Below, one piece after another: positions 1 to 13,100 of a stretch of 64,000 bases of DNA (its first letter is position 1; each line of letters starts with the position of its first letter). Position numbers and translations under genes: made by a program. The notes below the pieces were generated by a model. That model had not been told where the DNA came from. It saw only the letters and a list, made by a program, of their open reading frames with translations, and did no database searches. This stretch comes from Lota lota (lineage: Eukaryota; Chordata; Actinopteri; Gadiformes; Lotidae), in assembly GCA_026745465.1 (NCBI GenBank), contig JACYXH010000135.1:2273492-2337491 (forward strand). Direction: 5' to 3'.

Positions 1-2854
1 CGCCGACATCTGACAAACCCTGAGGCACCCGCCAACAGACAACGTTTCACACAGTTTACAAAGCCATCTAGAGACGGGGGGGGGTGGGGGGGGGGGGGGG
101 GGGGGGGTGACCTTGGCCACCTTGTTGGCCAATTGCCAGGGATTATGAGCCCAATCAACAACGTTTGTAAAAAAAAAACCAGAGTTTCACGTTGAAATCT
201 TGCTTCGTCGTCGCCATAGCTACCCCTATTTGTTTGTTCTTGAGGGGTTAACATTCTCCCACCAATTCTACAGCGTGTGTTCATCACCAATGAAAGAGGC
301 TAGCGTGCAGCTTGCTAGAGTGCGTGTACATTTGTTTTACAACATGTTGATGGGTCCCGTGACAGTCCATAAAACAGAGATAACACAAGAGAACTGTCCG
401 AAAATGCATACTCTGTGGTGCAAATTACAGACAGATAACAAAGCTAGAAATTAGACAATGAGGATGAAGAAAGACAAACTGATCACATGCTTCAGCTGTT
501 CATTTGGGAAAAAGTCTTCAGGATTTCCACTGTACGAATAAAGTAGGATGGTTTTATGCTTGTGATGTACCAACTATCGTATTCCAATTCAAAACCAAAT
601 AAAAAATGTGTAAACAAACATAATTCCCATTGTATAAAAGTCCCTTATGGAAAACTGGGGGGGGGGGGGGGGCAATAACTGATGATTTCTGTGCTCTGAC
701 GTAATGTTTTTCAATTCAAACTAAGAAGAAAAAAAGTGTGTGCTTTTAAAAGGGGAAAATAAATTGCTTAATGAATAGGACTGTTTTCTGCATCTTTGTT
801 CTCAACTAGGCCCTAAAACAAAAGCTTTAAGCCACGTTCATATTAAAGTGTAAGAGGCATTTATTAAATAATAGGTGCCTGACTGTTTGACAATACCAGG
901 GCTTTTCATTGCACAAATTGAAATGAAAAAGCAAGGCTACAATACAGCCTCTAATAGATTATTGACTGGAGTTGCGTGCCATGCTGCTGCACAGTGTAGA
1001 TGCTCTGTGGTTTGCCAGAAATTCTTACTCGGGAGGATTTCAGTAACAGCAGAAACATTAAACCATGAAAAGCATAAAACAATGGCATCTTTCTCTCTCT
1101 CTCGCCCTCTACAAATAATGGCTTTCAGTCCATCCACTGTGCTGTCCCTGAATACAGGCCAACCAGTACATGGACACACGGGTAGGCTCACAGGCCTAAA
1201 GATTGATTTACAGATCTTTGTACAGCACGTCTGCGAGGATCCACATTGCAACGCAGATCTGCGCAGCGCTGCCTGCTTTTATACTTCCACATCACGCTAA
1301 CGTGTACACAAGGGTGTATGTTGAAACAACAACACTTCCATGTGAAAAGGTGTTGGCAAATCCTTCAAATGCACTGCTGAAAAATAGTTTCTTCTGACTT
1401 TGGATAAAGGCGTCCTCTAAATGCCCTAAATGGAAATGGAAATGTAGTTGGTGTATCACATACAACTGAAAATTGTGTATTGATTTAGCCGAGTGCATTC
1501 ATTTTATTCTCGTGTCTGGCGGTCGAAAACAAAAAAAAACACTACGCCCCTTCCTTGCTCGACCAATCAGTCTACTGATTGGTCACTACAAAATGGTGTC
1601 CTGCTACAGTAGAAAAACCAACTCATGATGACATGACTCAATCAGACAAAATGTAGGAAGCATAAAAAGCAAAGGTTACAGAACAAGTGACTTTATAATA
1701 TAAAGTATGTGATTGTGTAGAACAGAAGCGACAGTATTATGAAACCTTGACAGTGGGATGGCTACAAACTGCAGACTGAAAACGGTATTTTTGCTAACAT
1801 TAATGGCAAACAACTTGGCTTGTGCACACTTGTTGTCGTGTTGTAATGACATCGTATCGAGCCACTTCAGTTGGGAATGCTACTGGAATCAGTGATCCCA
1901 CCAGAACCGCTCTGATCACAAACATCCCGTGTTTGTACCAGGGAACTGTGTTGTTCGTACCGTGGCCAAGTACCAACCACAAGGAAGGTGGTGGGGGAGA
2001 ACGTTATCAGGGCCTTGACCCAGCCAGCTTCCTGTCATGCGGCGGCGAGTGGGGACATAAAAAAAAAAAAAAACCTTTCATAAACACAGCGGTTAATGCT
2101 GTTCATTAGCGCCTGTGCCGGGGGCTTGACCTCAAGTCAAGTTAATTGGAAGACGGCATTGGCTGTGAAGTCACGAAGCACCGTGGGAGCTTGATCTATG
2201 TCTGATGGGTATTGTCAAACCAGGGGGGAATAATGGATGGAAGTGTAATGACGCCGGAAACACATGCCAAAACTAAACCAGAGAGCGATTTTAATAACAT
2301 ATGTACCACGGCTGTGCGAGATCCACCCTACATTTTGCCAAAGTTGCCATATTTAAGTGTGCTGAGAACACACACACACACACACACACACACATCTTTA
2401 TTTGTACCCCCTTCATTCCAGCCGCCATTGCCTCTCACCCACCCCCTCCTGTCAAACTGGATCCATTTGAAGGGAGCTCCTCCGGGAGACGGAGACAGAG
2501 AGCCTGCTGTGTGTTAATCGTGTTTCAGTGGACTAGCCAACTATGTTCCATCCAACCGTTGGAAGCACTAATCATAATAATCATATAGAAATGATGTGGA
2601 CTGTGTGGGCGTATCTCCGGCACTGAAGAACATTTTAATTAAATTCAGCACTACACGTCCACGAGGAAGCACGTCAGCGTGGCAACCATATCCCCGTCTT
2701 GTCCTTAAAGGAGAGGGCCTGTGGCAGCAGCGTGGGAGCGGCAGGTGGGTGGAATATCAACCAAACCTTAACAGAGAGCCTCACTCCAAGGTAAAAGCAG
2801 AGCAAGGGGAGTGAGGACGGGGGAGTCGGAGCGAATAAAGAGCGGCGTCCTTAC
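1..2854. other. ctdp1 intron or 3' flank, no exon recognised
   Basis: This stretch lies downstream, in the minus-strand sense, of the last ctdp1 exon visible in the window. That exon ends in an intact donor in phase 2, so at least one more coding exon must follow. I searched here for the conserved FCP1 C-terminus (the MSETMPLYT-type motif and acidic tail) and did not find it, so those exons probably lie beyond the left edge. The stretch contains G-runs at 86-107 and 657-672, a CA repeat at 2369-2393 and a short L2 LINE tail near 1395-1440. Open frames here are short and resemble nothing I know. Confidence 0.6.
1395..1440 (+). mobile_element. L2 LINE 3' tail fragment
   Basis: The short sequence TTGGATAAAGGCGTCCTCTA followed by AAATG-rich repeats matches the 3' tail common to teleost L2-type LINEs (GATAAAAGCGTCTGCTAAATG in consensus, from memory). 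Only the tail is present and there is no coding part. Confidence 0.6.
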
Positions 2855-4154
2855 CTGAGAGAGGAAGGGTTTCTGTGGTCCGGCTGCGACATGGGCCCCG
2901 AGGCCTGGAGGTAGGGGGGCGGCCGCTGGGCGGGCTGGCCCCGGCGGATCAGCTTCCCCGTGACCGGGTCGTAGATGCGCACCTCGGGGGCCGGGGGCGG
3001 AGCTCTTTGGTGGAGGTGGACGGGGTGGAAGACGGGGTTGTGGAACATCCCCTGGGGGTCGGGCAGCGCGGCCGGGCTGTTGCTCCTGGGTGGGGTGGGG
3101 GGGGGGGGGGGGGGGGGGGGGAGAGAAGAGTTGTTGACAGCAGGAGTCGTACTTCAATGAGCAGGAGTCTTGTGTAAACTGATTATTTTAGGGGCTTGCG
3201 ATAAGAAAGAACAAGTCACCGGGGACAGCAATATCTCTAAGTTGAGTTAAAGGAAAAATGCAATGAGGGGGGGGGGGGGGGGGGGGGGGTTCGTTTACCG
3301 CTTGGTACACTAAATGTCTCGGCGAAAGTCCCTTACCGGGGGGTCTTGGAGTATTCCTCCTTCAGAGGGTAAAGCTGCTCCTCCACTTTCTCCCAGCGCT
3401 CCAGACAACACCACAGCCAATCAGGACTGGTGATGTGGAGGTGCTTGCAGCCCAGCGCCTGCCGTACCTTTTCAGTGCCTGGGGGAACGAGAGAGGTGAG
3501 CGACAAGATGAAGAAAAACACTTCATGCCCAAACAAGACACTCGCTTGATCGATGTACACATTTACTGTTAGAGAACGGCTAATCAATCAACCACGAACA
3601 TAAATCGATCTAAATTAAGAACAACACAACACTTAACACTTGGTTTCACATACTTGGGAGAGAAGGGAGAGGAAGCTTTGTTTACTGGTGTCAGATTAGT
3701 GTTTTGTGCACCAGTCTGATTGTGAGTTATTGACGCTTGACACAAAGGGAAGCTGCCTATTGCAACTGTGACGACAAGACCTCATTAACCACTTCGAACA
3801 CAAGCAATCACCGCTCACCCAGATATTGATCAGTCCACTTCTTCGGGTAGAGCTCCTGCCCAAAATTCTTTCATAAATTCCTGAATTATAAAGGACGTGA
3901 CGTTATCCGCTTTGAGATTGTTTTAGGTGGAAGCAACCCCACCCAGTCTCTGAAAACATCTCAGACGGTAGAAACGTCAGCCTGAATTATGAAGTGAAAC
4001 TTAACAGAAATTCAGGATGGTTATGAGGCTAGTTCAGGACATTTACAGAGAGAAAACCATCTGGCAAACCTTTTATATGTCCGTCAAACACGGAGCATGG
4101 CTGGGTTGAACCAAAGGGTGGCATTAGTCAGCCAGAAGAGAGAGAGAGAGTGTG

Positions 4155-4186
<32 letters not shown>

Positions 4187-7100
4187 GAGTGCTTTTAAAC
4201 ACCACCATTAAATAAGATGCCTGCCTCCTTGAGCGGGTTCTGGGCTCAGGGCTGAAGTGGCCAGCTGAGGTCTTGCCCTTAAAGCACGCCGGCTGATTGT
4301 CTCCCTGCTGCTGACGTAGCGAGGTCGGCTGATTGCTAAAGTGTTGCTCTAAGTGAGGCTGGCTCCCAAGGCAACAAGGGCCTTGCTACCGAGCTCAGAT
4401 TCGGGTGAAGGATGCTGGAATGGGCAGAGTGAGGGAGTGGAGAAGTAAATCCACCCCTGGTGCGCTTGTGTGATGCGTGCTGTTTTTTTATGAACTCAAA
4501 TAAAGACCTGTGTTACTTTTCTGTTTTAGTATAATAATTTAGTATCTCAAGTACCAAAATAAAACACATGTTGGCTTGTTTTTTTAATATATATTGATGT
4601 TTTCTTTAAAAATGAAATATGATTAAATCATTTTTTTTGTCATTCCTTTCCACACGCCTTGTTCAGCCTCTGGCCTACAGCAGCATGCCATGTTGCCGTC
4701 CCTGTTCGCACCGAGGGGAACAACCCATGACACATGATCTGCTCATCGCAGCCTCAACAGCCTCAACCCCCTGCAGGTGTATATATAATTATCCTGAGGG
4801 TTTGGACCATGAAGACACCGCAATGACATGCACCAGCAGCCAGGCTTGTCTCCACAACCAACGATAAGGAATCACACGAGCAAGTATAGCTTGAGCAGCT
4901 GTATGCTTCAGAGAATGGAACTAGCCGCGGTCACCACTTTCGACAGCTGTACCAAAAGCACATCATGTTATGCTGCAAAACGTATCCGTTTTAAAAGTGA
5001 AATAAGGTCAAAGAATGTGTACAAAATGAGGATTGCGCTATCAAGGCGTTAAAAAAAAAAATAGAATTAAATGTTAACGTCAAGGACCCAAGAAGGGAGG
5101 GTGCACTGCATACATACGTCGCATTCATTCCAATTCAGATGCATGCAGCAAAGCGAGAAGGTTGTTGGGCCAACTTTGACTGTAAACAGAGTAATTAGGT
5201 TTCCTTAAATCAAGCAACTGATGCATGAACATCGGTTGGCCCCAGCACAGTTGTTTTGGCCACAGACTTTTTTGATTCTCATAGTTACCACTGCCGTATC
5301 AGGAGGCGATTGCATTGCTTTAGATATTGAAAAGCAGACGGTAAATGTTCGTTTCACCCAACTATTCATGAAAGTGAATCACAGGCTCTCCTTACTGGAG
5401 CTCAAATCATCTCCCGTATAATCTTTTCCATTCGAAGGTAAATACATTTCTCACGTCACCTCTGAGGGTAAAGATCATGAATTTTCTCCCAACTTAATTT
5501 GCATGAAATATGTATTTTTGATTTGAATGTACTCACAAATGTCCATGATTTTAGCTAGCCCCATTCACTATTGAATTGAAAAGAATGTTATTACAATCCA
5601 TTTGCTTAAGCACATCATAAGTACTTCAAAGAAAGATATTTACTATTAGTACTCTTGGTGACAAATTCATCTCAGGCATGTTCATTTAGAGAAAGGCAGA
5701 AACATGTGAGGCAGCATGCCGCCTCTCGTCGGTTTAGATGCTGTGAACGGTGCGTTTGTGTGTATGTGTGTGTGTTAGAAAAAGAAAAAAACCTGGGTGA
5801 AATACATTGGGATATACTGGAATCCATCATTAGGAGACAAGCCAATGATTACTACATCATTCATGAAATAATCTGGTAATCGGAGGAACTTAGGCACACC
5901 CTTCTTGAACTCCTACTCCGTTTTACAAAACACGATTAGCATTGATCCCCAATGCTGCCCTAACACTGTGCTCACGAACAACTGCTGATCTGCAGTCACG
6001 CAGCATATAGCATGATGGCTTTACTTTGGTCAGCACATGAACAAACAATGAAAAGATTTGCTATTCGCAATTGCTACGACCACATTATTACTTAGTGTGC
6101 ATTGCATTAGTGCAGCGATACGTCCGCAATTCCGTTTTGTTAATTGTCCTTGAACACACAGGAATGGATTCAAATCCCATTGGCACAGATCAGAAAAGAA
6201 CAATAGTAGCCGTTTGTCAACGTACCGGCTCTGGCTGCGATGAGGTGCGTCGTCCGACAGGGGTCGTCGGCGCTGAGCACCAGGCTCCTGCTGATCTTGG
6301 CCCCCAGCACCTTGGCGTGGTAGTACTCGCGGGTCCTCTCCATGGGGTAGTTGGTGGGGTACAGGCCGCTGAACACGATGGTGGCTCCCTCCAGCACCTT
6401 GCCCTTCAGCTCCGGCATGATCTTGCGGATGTCGGGCATCTCCGAGGCCTCCTTCCTCTGGTAGACCTCGTAGCGGGCGTAGTACTCGGCGTGGATCCTC
6501 TGCAGCACCTCCTCCAGGTAGATGAGGTGATCGTCCTGGTCGGGGTCCTCCTCCTCCTTGTCCTCCTCTTCCTCCTCCTCCTCCTCCATGCTCTGCTCCA
6601 GCAGCTCCTCGCCGGCGGTGACCCCGGACAGCTCGCTGTTCTGGGACTCCGTCTCCGGCTCCCTCTTGTCCGAGCAGCCGTTGCCCAGATCCTCGGGGCC
6701 CGGCAGGACCGCTCCCCCCGGGGGAGGCTCCCCCGCGTGTGTCGCGCTGTTCCCTGCCGCTTCCGCCTCTCTACTTTCTTCTTCTGCGGCTACTTCAACC
6801 TTCCCTTTAACGCTCTCTCCTTCCTCCCTCTCTTGGCCCCCCTCTCCCTCTCCCTCTCCCTCTCCCTCTCCCTCTCCCTCTGGCCCGGCCCCTCGCTCGG
6901 CCCCTCGCTCGGCCCCTCGCTCGGCCTCCCGCGTGGGGCCGGCGTCCTGCTGATCGCGGCTCCTCGACGGACTGGTCTTGGGGTCGCCGCCGGCGACGCT
7001 GTCCGTCGCCGCGTCGGGGGGCTTGTCCGCGATGGACTCACTGTCACTGTCGCTGGACAGGTCAAAGTCCAGGTTGTTGGCCGCGTGGGCCTGCGCTGGG

Positions 7101-10100
7101 GAAGGCCTCTCTAAGCTGTCGGTCTCTACCGAGCCCGGTGTCCTGGTGCTTCCGTCCCGGGCGCCAGGATCCGTCCGGTCCTCTGTCTCCGCCGGTGTCA
7201 ACCTAGATTCCCCCTGGCGACCCGGCTCTCGGTCCGGGTCCGCTTTGTCCTCCCCCCCCCCAGTGGCATGTGTCCTTTGCGCTTCTGCTGGCGTGGCCTG
7301 AGTTGATGAAAGTGCGTTGGGCTCCTCCTTGTCACCATTGTTGGTGTTGGGCTCCCTCCCTCTTTTTTTGATGCCATTGTTCTGCTCCTCAGCTCCCGAT
7401 GTCCCCGTGGGTTCGGCGCTCTCAGCAGGCCGACTCGCTGGGGAATGAAACAAATCGGCTTTAGAATCATGTTGACGACCGGACAGCAGCCGGACCGGAC
7501 CGGACAGCAGCCGGACCGGACCGGACAGCAGCCGGACCGGACAGCAGCTGGACCGGACCGGACAGCAGCCGGACCGGACCGGACAGCAGCCGGACCGGAC
7601 CGGACAGCAGCTGGACCGGACAGCAGCCGGACCGGACCGGACAGCAGCCGGACCGGACAGCAGCCGGACCGGACAGCAGCCGGACCGGACCGGACAGCAG
7701 CCGGACCGGACCGGACAGCAGCCGGACCGGACCGGACAGCAGCCGGACCGGACCGGACAGCAGCCGGACCGGACCGGACAGCAGCCGGACCGGACCGGAC
7801 AGCAGCCGGACCGGACCGGACAGCAGCCGGACCGGACAGCAGCCGGACCGGACCGGACAGCAGCCGGACCGGACAGCAGCCGGACCGGACCGGACAGCAG
7901 CCGGACCGGACCGGACAGCAGCCGGACCGGACCGGACAGCAGCCGGACCGGACCGGACAGCAGCCGGACCGGACCGGACAGCAGCCGGACCGGACCGGAC
8001 AGCAGCCGGACCGGACCGGACAGCAGCCGGACCGGACCGGACAGCAGCCGGACCGGACCGGACAGCAGCTGGACCGGACCGGACAGCAGCCGGACCGGAC
8101 AGCAGCCGGACCGGACCGGACAGCAGCCGGACCGGACAGCAGCTGGACTGGACAGCAGCCGGACCGGACAGCAGCCGGACCGGACCGGACAGCAGCCGGA
8201 CCGGACAGCAGCTGGACTGGACAGCAGCCGGACCGGACAGCAGCCGGACCGGACATTGCGGGCCTTCAAATGGAAAGCCATCTCTTAGCTCTAGGTAAGA
8301 ACGCTGCAGTTTGAAAGGGATATTTGGACAAACTGTTTATAGCCTCTACAGCTCATGATTAGCAATGGCAAGGCCAACATACTTAATTACAACATATCGA
8401 GCCCAAGAAAGCGCTTAAATTAAGAGGATTCTTTACTTGGTTTAAGTTCATGACCTTGCCTACACCTTATCTCTGCCAACTACTTAAACCTGCACCATTT
8501 TACTTTCACTGTAGCCATCCCTTTTACTCACTTTCTTTCCTCTACATCTTTACAGACCAAATTGATTAGGATTTTCAAAGAATCAATATCTGATCTGATA
8601 TTTTTGGGTGGTTTTTAAAAAGGGGAAAAACTGGCTGCAATGAAAAAGCTACATTTGAACAAGAGGTGAACCTGTCAACAAGTTTCATCGTGCAGGTTTA
8701 ACGCATGTCAGTACAATTAAGAGCAATTGGTGTATAGGTGTGACGATTTCCCCTTAGAAACCAATAGAAACGAGACTTCCCCTTATGAGAAACATTGACT
8801 AGCCCCATTCGACTGGCGATCGCTGGGGACCGGGACTTACTGCCCTAACAATCAAGGGATGTTCTAGCGTCTCCATGTGGATTTCCCTTGTCCGCGGCCC
8901 ATGAATGAGCAGCTGAGCCCAGAAGGAGGTGCATGGGCATGGTCAGGAGGACCCTCTAAAGAGGTCCCCTCGGAGTAGGCTTCTGAATTAGGTTTGGCAG
9001 GATTACAGGCAGCACGGCTCATTATACAAGTTCTCAGGACACCGGTTAAGAATATGATTATGGTGGTGATGATGACTCATGATGACGGTGATTATTTGGC
9101 TGCGCTCACGTGCGGCTCGCCAATCACGTGAGCTCAGGAATGTTAGAAATGTCAGCTTAGGACTGTGACTTGAGGCTACATGTTTATGGGTCATTTTCTT
9201 TTTTGTATATTTTACATAGGAAAATAACTTTAAAATTGTACACAGCATTCTTTGTTGCAAGGAGAAAACAATTATTTCGTCATCTAATACACGATTTCAA
9301 ATATAAAAAAATAATGATATCTCTACATTGATTTAGTGGCCTGCTGTCACTATTGAATTGCACTGTACCCTTCTTGGCTTCCCGTGAGCCAGGGGGGGCG
9401 TTGATGTCCCCAGTGCCTTGGAAGTAGATGTACTTCTTCACAGTGATGAGATTGGGTGCAAACTTCCACACGTCCTCCCGGTCGTCGATGATGCACACCA
9501 TGGAGTCACCGCATGGGAAGAGGTTGCTGCGAAACACAACACATTCAGAAATAAATACACAAACACATAAATAACCAATCGGATTTCATTTCAGGGCAGT
9601 GGGTGTAGAATGCAACGGACTATGCGTGAATCCACCATTGTTTTATTAGTACAATAATAAATCCTTCACTAAATACGAGGCCTCTACATACTTGCCTACA
9701 CCACATTATAGTGATGCACCGATCCATCAGCCACTGATGATTATTGGCCAATATAGTCCTTAAACACGCGATTGGCCGCTCAACTTGATATTTGCCGACT
9801 GCAGGAGCCCATCAGGTGACTCAAAAACTATTAGTATTGTGCACATGCACAGAACGAGTTGTGGACAAGACGTGCCATCATTATGTTCGGTCACCGAGAT
9901 TGTTTCATTCATCTCAGTTGCAGGATGCAATAAGCAGCCTGCATCTCACTGGAGTATGGGCTTCACTCTTCCCATTTTAATATTTATTACGTTTGCGCAA
10001 AAAGTAGTAGACCTACACTTGTCGTTATTCAAACACTCCTCGTTAGGTGAAACTATTGAATTATCTATAACCTCATTGGACAATGCTTCCCCCCCGCTAA

Positions 10101-13100
10101 TTCCTTCTGCTCCTGTGAAACTAACTGGCTACTCCGTTGCTTTAATGGAAGATGAGCGAGAGATGCATGCGCTGGAGTTGTTCCACTCGATGACATTTGT
10201 GAGCTTTATTGGAAATAAAAACTAAAGAATTGATAGAAGAGGGAATTCAGTCTACAGCTTCTGCTGCAGCAGCAGGTCTTTTAACGCCTTTCTAATAATA
10301 GTTGATTGGGTTATAGCTCCAATAAAAACGTCACCATAGGCCTATACTTACAGTCACAACACATGACATATGCTGTCTTTAATGTGATAGCCTGTGTGCA
10401 ACGCGGTGATAGGCCTACACCTGGTCAGAGGCAAAAGGTTACACTAAAATATTCGGCATTACCCAAGTTGGTTAATCAAACAGTTAATGGTTGTCTTAAT
10501 TTGCCTAGTCTAAATAATTATAATAATTAAGAAAGATTTATTATATTATTACAAAATGATCTTGATTATCTTCCACAGTATAGTAACACCTTTTATATCA
10601 GGAATGTGGGGCAGCACTGGGCTTATAAACCTGGCTACAGCAGTTGTTGTTTTTTTAAGTTAAGTTGCTTTGGGTAAGACTTGAGTTGTAAAAAGAGATA
10701 GCAGTAAAGAGCAGAAGATTTTGAAAAACATACTCAAAACAACGTCCCCTCCCTCCCACAATATGTTTCTACACCGTTGACAAGTATTGCATTCACTGTG
10801 ATTGACAGGCAAGATGGATTACCAAAACCAATCAGGAAGAGATGATCAGAAATGAGCCATCTAAAATCGAAATTGGCTCATACAAAAAGGGATAGACACA
10901 GTCAACCGATATTCTCACTTAGTATTTTTCTTATGAATGGCTGACTGGTGGCTATGGCATTTCTAGCAAATTACACAAATATTATGGCTCTTCAATCTTA
11001 CCCAAAGCACCTTTAACATATTGCGATAATTTAGAGTCTACAGTCAGCTAAATCAGTTTTAACCTTCTTACTCCCAGCATTGGCTTTGAAAAGCAAGCAG
11101 GTGTGAGAGGTTTGTGATTAATTGATTGAGCCATAATTGTTTATAGAGAATATAAAGATTAAAACCTTAGATTCCCCGTCTTGGAGAAAGGATCAATGCA
11201 TTCGTCCCTGGACAGGATGCGGTGAGAAAATAGTTTCTTTTCAGGGTCCAAAAAACCTGCGAGAATAAAATCAAAACAAATGTAAATGAATCACACACAT
11301 GCGCTCTGAACATAAACGTTAGAAATGCATCGCAGGAATCCCTTCATGAGCAACCAGAAACAACATTTGCATAATGACCCTCTTCCCTTCGTTTTCTTTT
11401 AATGCCATCTCTCCACTGAGAGCTGGCAGTCTTTTATCTAGGTATATGCTATTTTATTATAAAACGTAGGAAGAAATCTGCACTGCCTGCTTATTTGTGG
11501 ACCTTGGTATGGGGTTACGGTCAATTCTCCAGCATCCTGTTTTGTCTCTCACGACATCAAACAGGATAGTCTTATTATTGCTCTTTCTAGACCATCTCTT
11601 CAAGAGAGGCTGCCACACACAGCATTTAATGGCATACAGCCAATTAATGCAATAATTCATTCCATTACATTTATTTAGCTGACGCTTTTGTCCAAAACAA
11701 CTTCCTATAGGTGCATTCAACAATGAAGATACAACCCAGAAAGTGCAAGAATTGTGAGAGTACATACAATTAATTAAATAAGCTAACCGCTTTAAAAGAT
11801 AAATGGGCCAAGCTGAGTTTTCAGTCTGCGTTGGAAGATGGGTAGGGTTTCAGCTGTCCTGATGACAGTTGGGAGCTCGTTCCACCATTGTGGAGACAGG
11901 ACAGCAAACAACGGAGACGTTGCTGAACGGCGGCTGTGGTCCTCACGTGGTGAGGGAGTAGCAAACCATTTGTCAGTCTCAGAGCATAGTGGACGGGCTG
12001 GGGTGTATGGTTTGACCATGTCCTGGATATAGGATGGGCCGGAGCCGTGAGCAGCATGGAAGGCAAGTACTAGAGACTTGAATCGGATTCGAGCAGCTAC
12101 TAGTAGCCAGTGCAGGGCGCGGAGGAGTGGTGAAGTGTGGGAGAATACACTGTTGGTCTGGAATAGGTCATCCTTATAGTAACCCATGGCGGCCGCGCAG
12201 GCACAACCAATCAGACGAGTGCTAACCTCGGTCGCCCTCGGAAGCTTCAAGCAAACTCCGACAGTGCTTTCTCAAATGCATTACTTCCAACAGACTTCCA
12301 TCATGAGAGGCAGATCCATCCCTGGACTAGGGACCAGAGACTCCCTCTTGTACGCTGAAGGGTTTGTGGTCAGAGTAGGAAAATGGGATGGCGCTGTAAA
12401 CAATATACTCAGTGCTATTCTCTCTTCCTCTTCAGTCTCTTTCCATCCACGGTTTGACATGTTAAAACCCGAAGGGGGCAGATAAGACAAACTTAATTGT
12501 CTATATTTACGTTCTATTTTTTTAATTCAAGGGATTAACAAAAAGGTAGGATGTCTGTCTATTTTTACTTGTCGATTCACCAGCTATTGTACGTGTAGTT
12601 CCTACCATGTTGGCAAACATGGTAGGCGAACATGAAATCTGGGGAATAAAACACGCTTCAGAATGTGGAAAAAGGACAAATTCTGCCCTCCTGTGTTCAG
12701 AACTTAGCACTACAATAACAACCACGCGTTTTTGCATGCTACAGGGTTTTAACCTGCTTAAAAGAGGAGCCAGACATCACATATATCCACTGCTAACATA
12801 TAGGTGGTAATAGAACGGGAGCTGGCCAGGTTGCGAGGCACGAGAATGTTTTAAGCTTTAGGAAAGCGTTTTGCTCGAATTATGACATGCAACAAGTGAC
12901 CAGTACACATAAAAACATAATCTACCTGCAATAGTATGTGCATAGGGACGGCTTCCGAATGTGAAGACATGCAGCTCGTAGAGCTTGGCTATTTTCTCCA
13001 GAAACTCCTTGCAGTGCGGACGCAGTCGTGTATGGAGCATAGGGTCTCCTCGCCCCAGCTGGAAGTGGAAAATCCCCTGGGGAAACAAAACACAGGACTC

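Noticed and set aside
6170..8281. A 703-codon minus-strand open frame read as one protein
   Set aside because: Its N-terminal half is the intronic CCGGA minisatellite. An acceptor at 7438 and exact phase match to the exon ending at 9369 show that only 7437-6226 is coding.
7445..8314. A 289-codon plus-strand frame of DRTGQQP repeats
   Set aside because: It is a translation of the stop-free minisatellite with no start context, splice signals or known family.
9785..10225. A 146-codon plus-strand frame in a ctdp1 intron as a new gene
   Set aside because: No recognisable domain or splice context, and it follows a transposon-like terminal motif. It is more likely degraded repeat.
11792..12250. 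A 152-codon minus-strand frame as a host gene
   Set aside because: Its PQWWNELPTVIRTAETL end and the tail after it identify it as the 3' part of an L2-type LINE.
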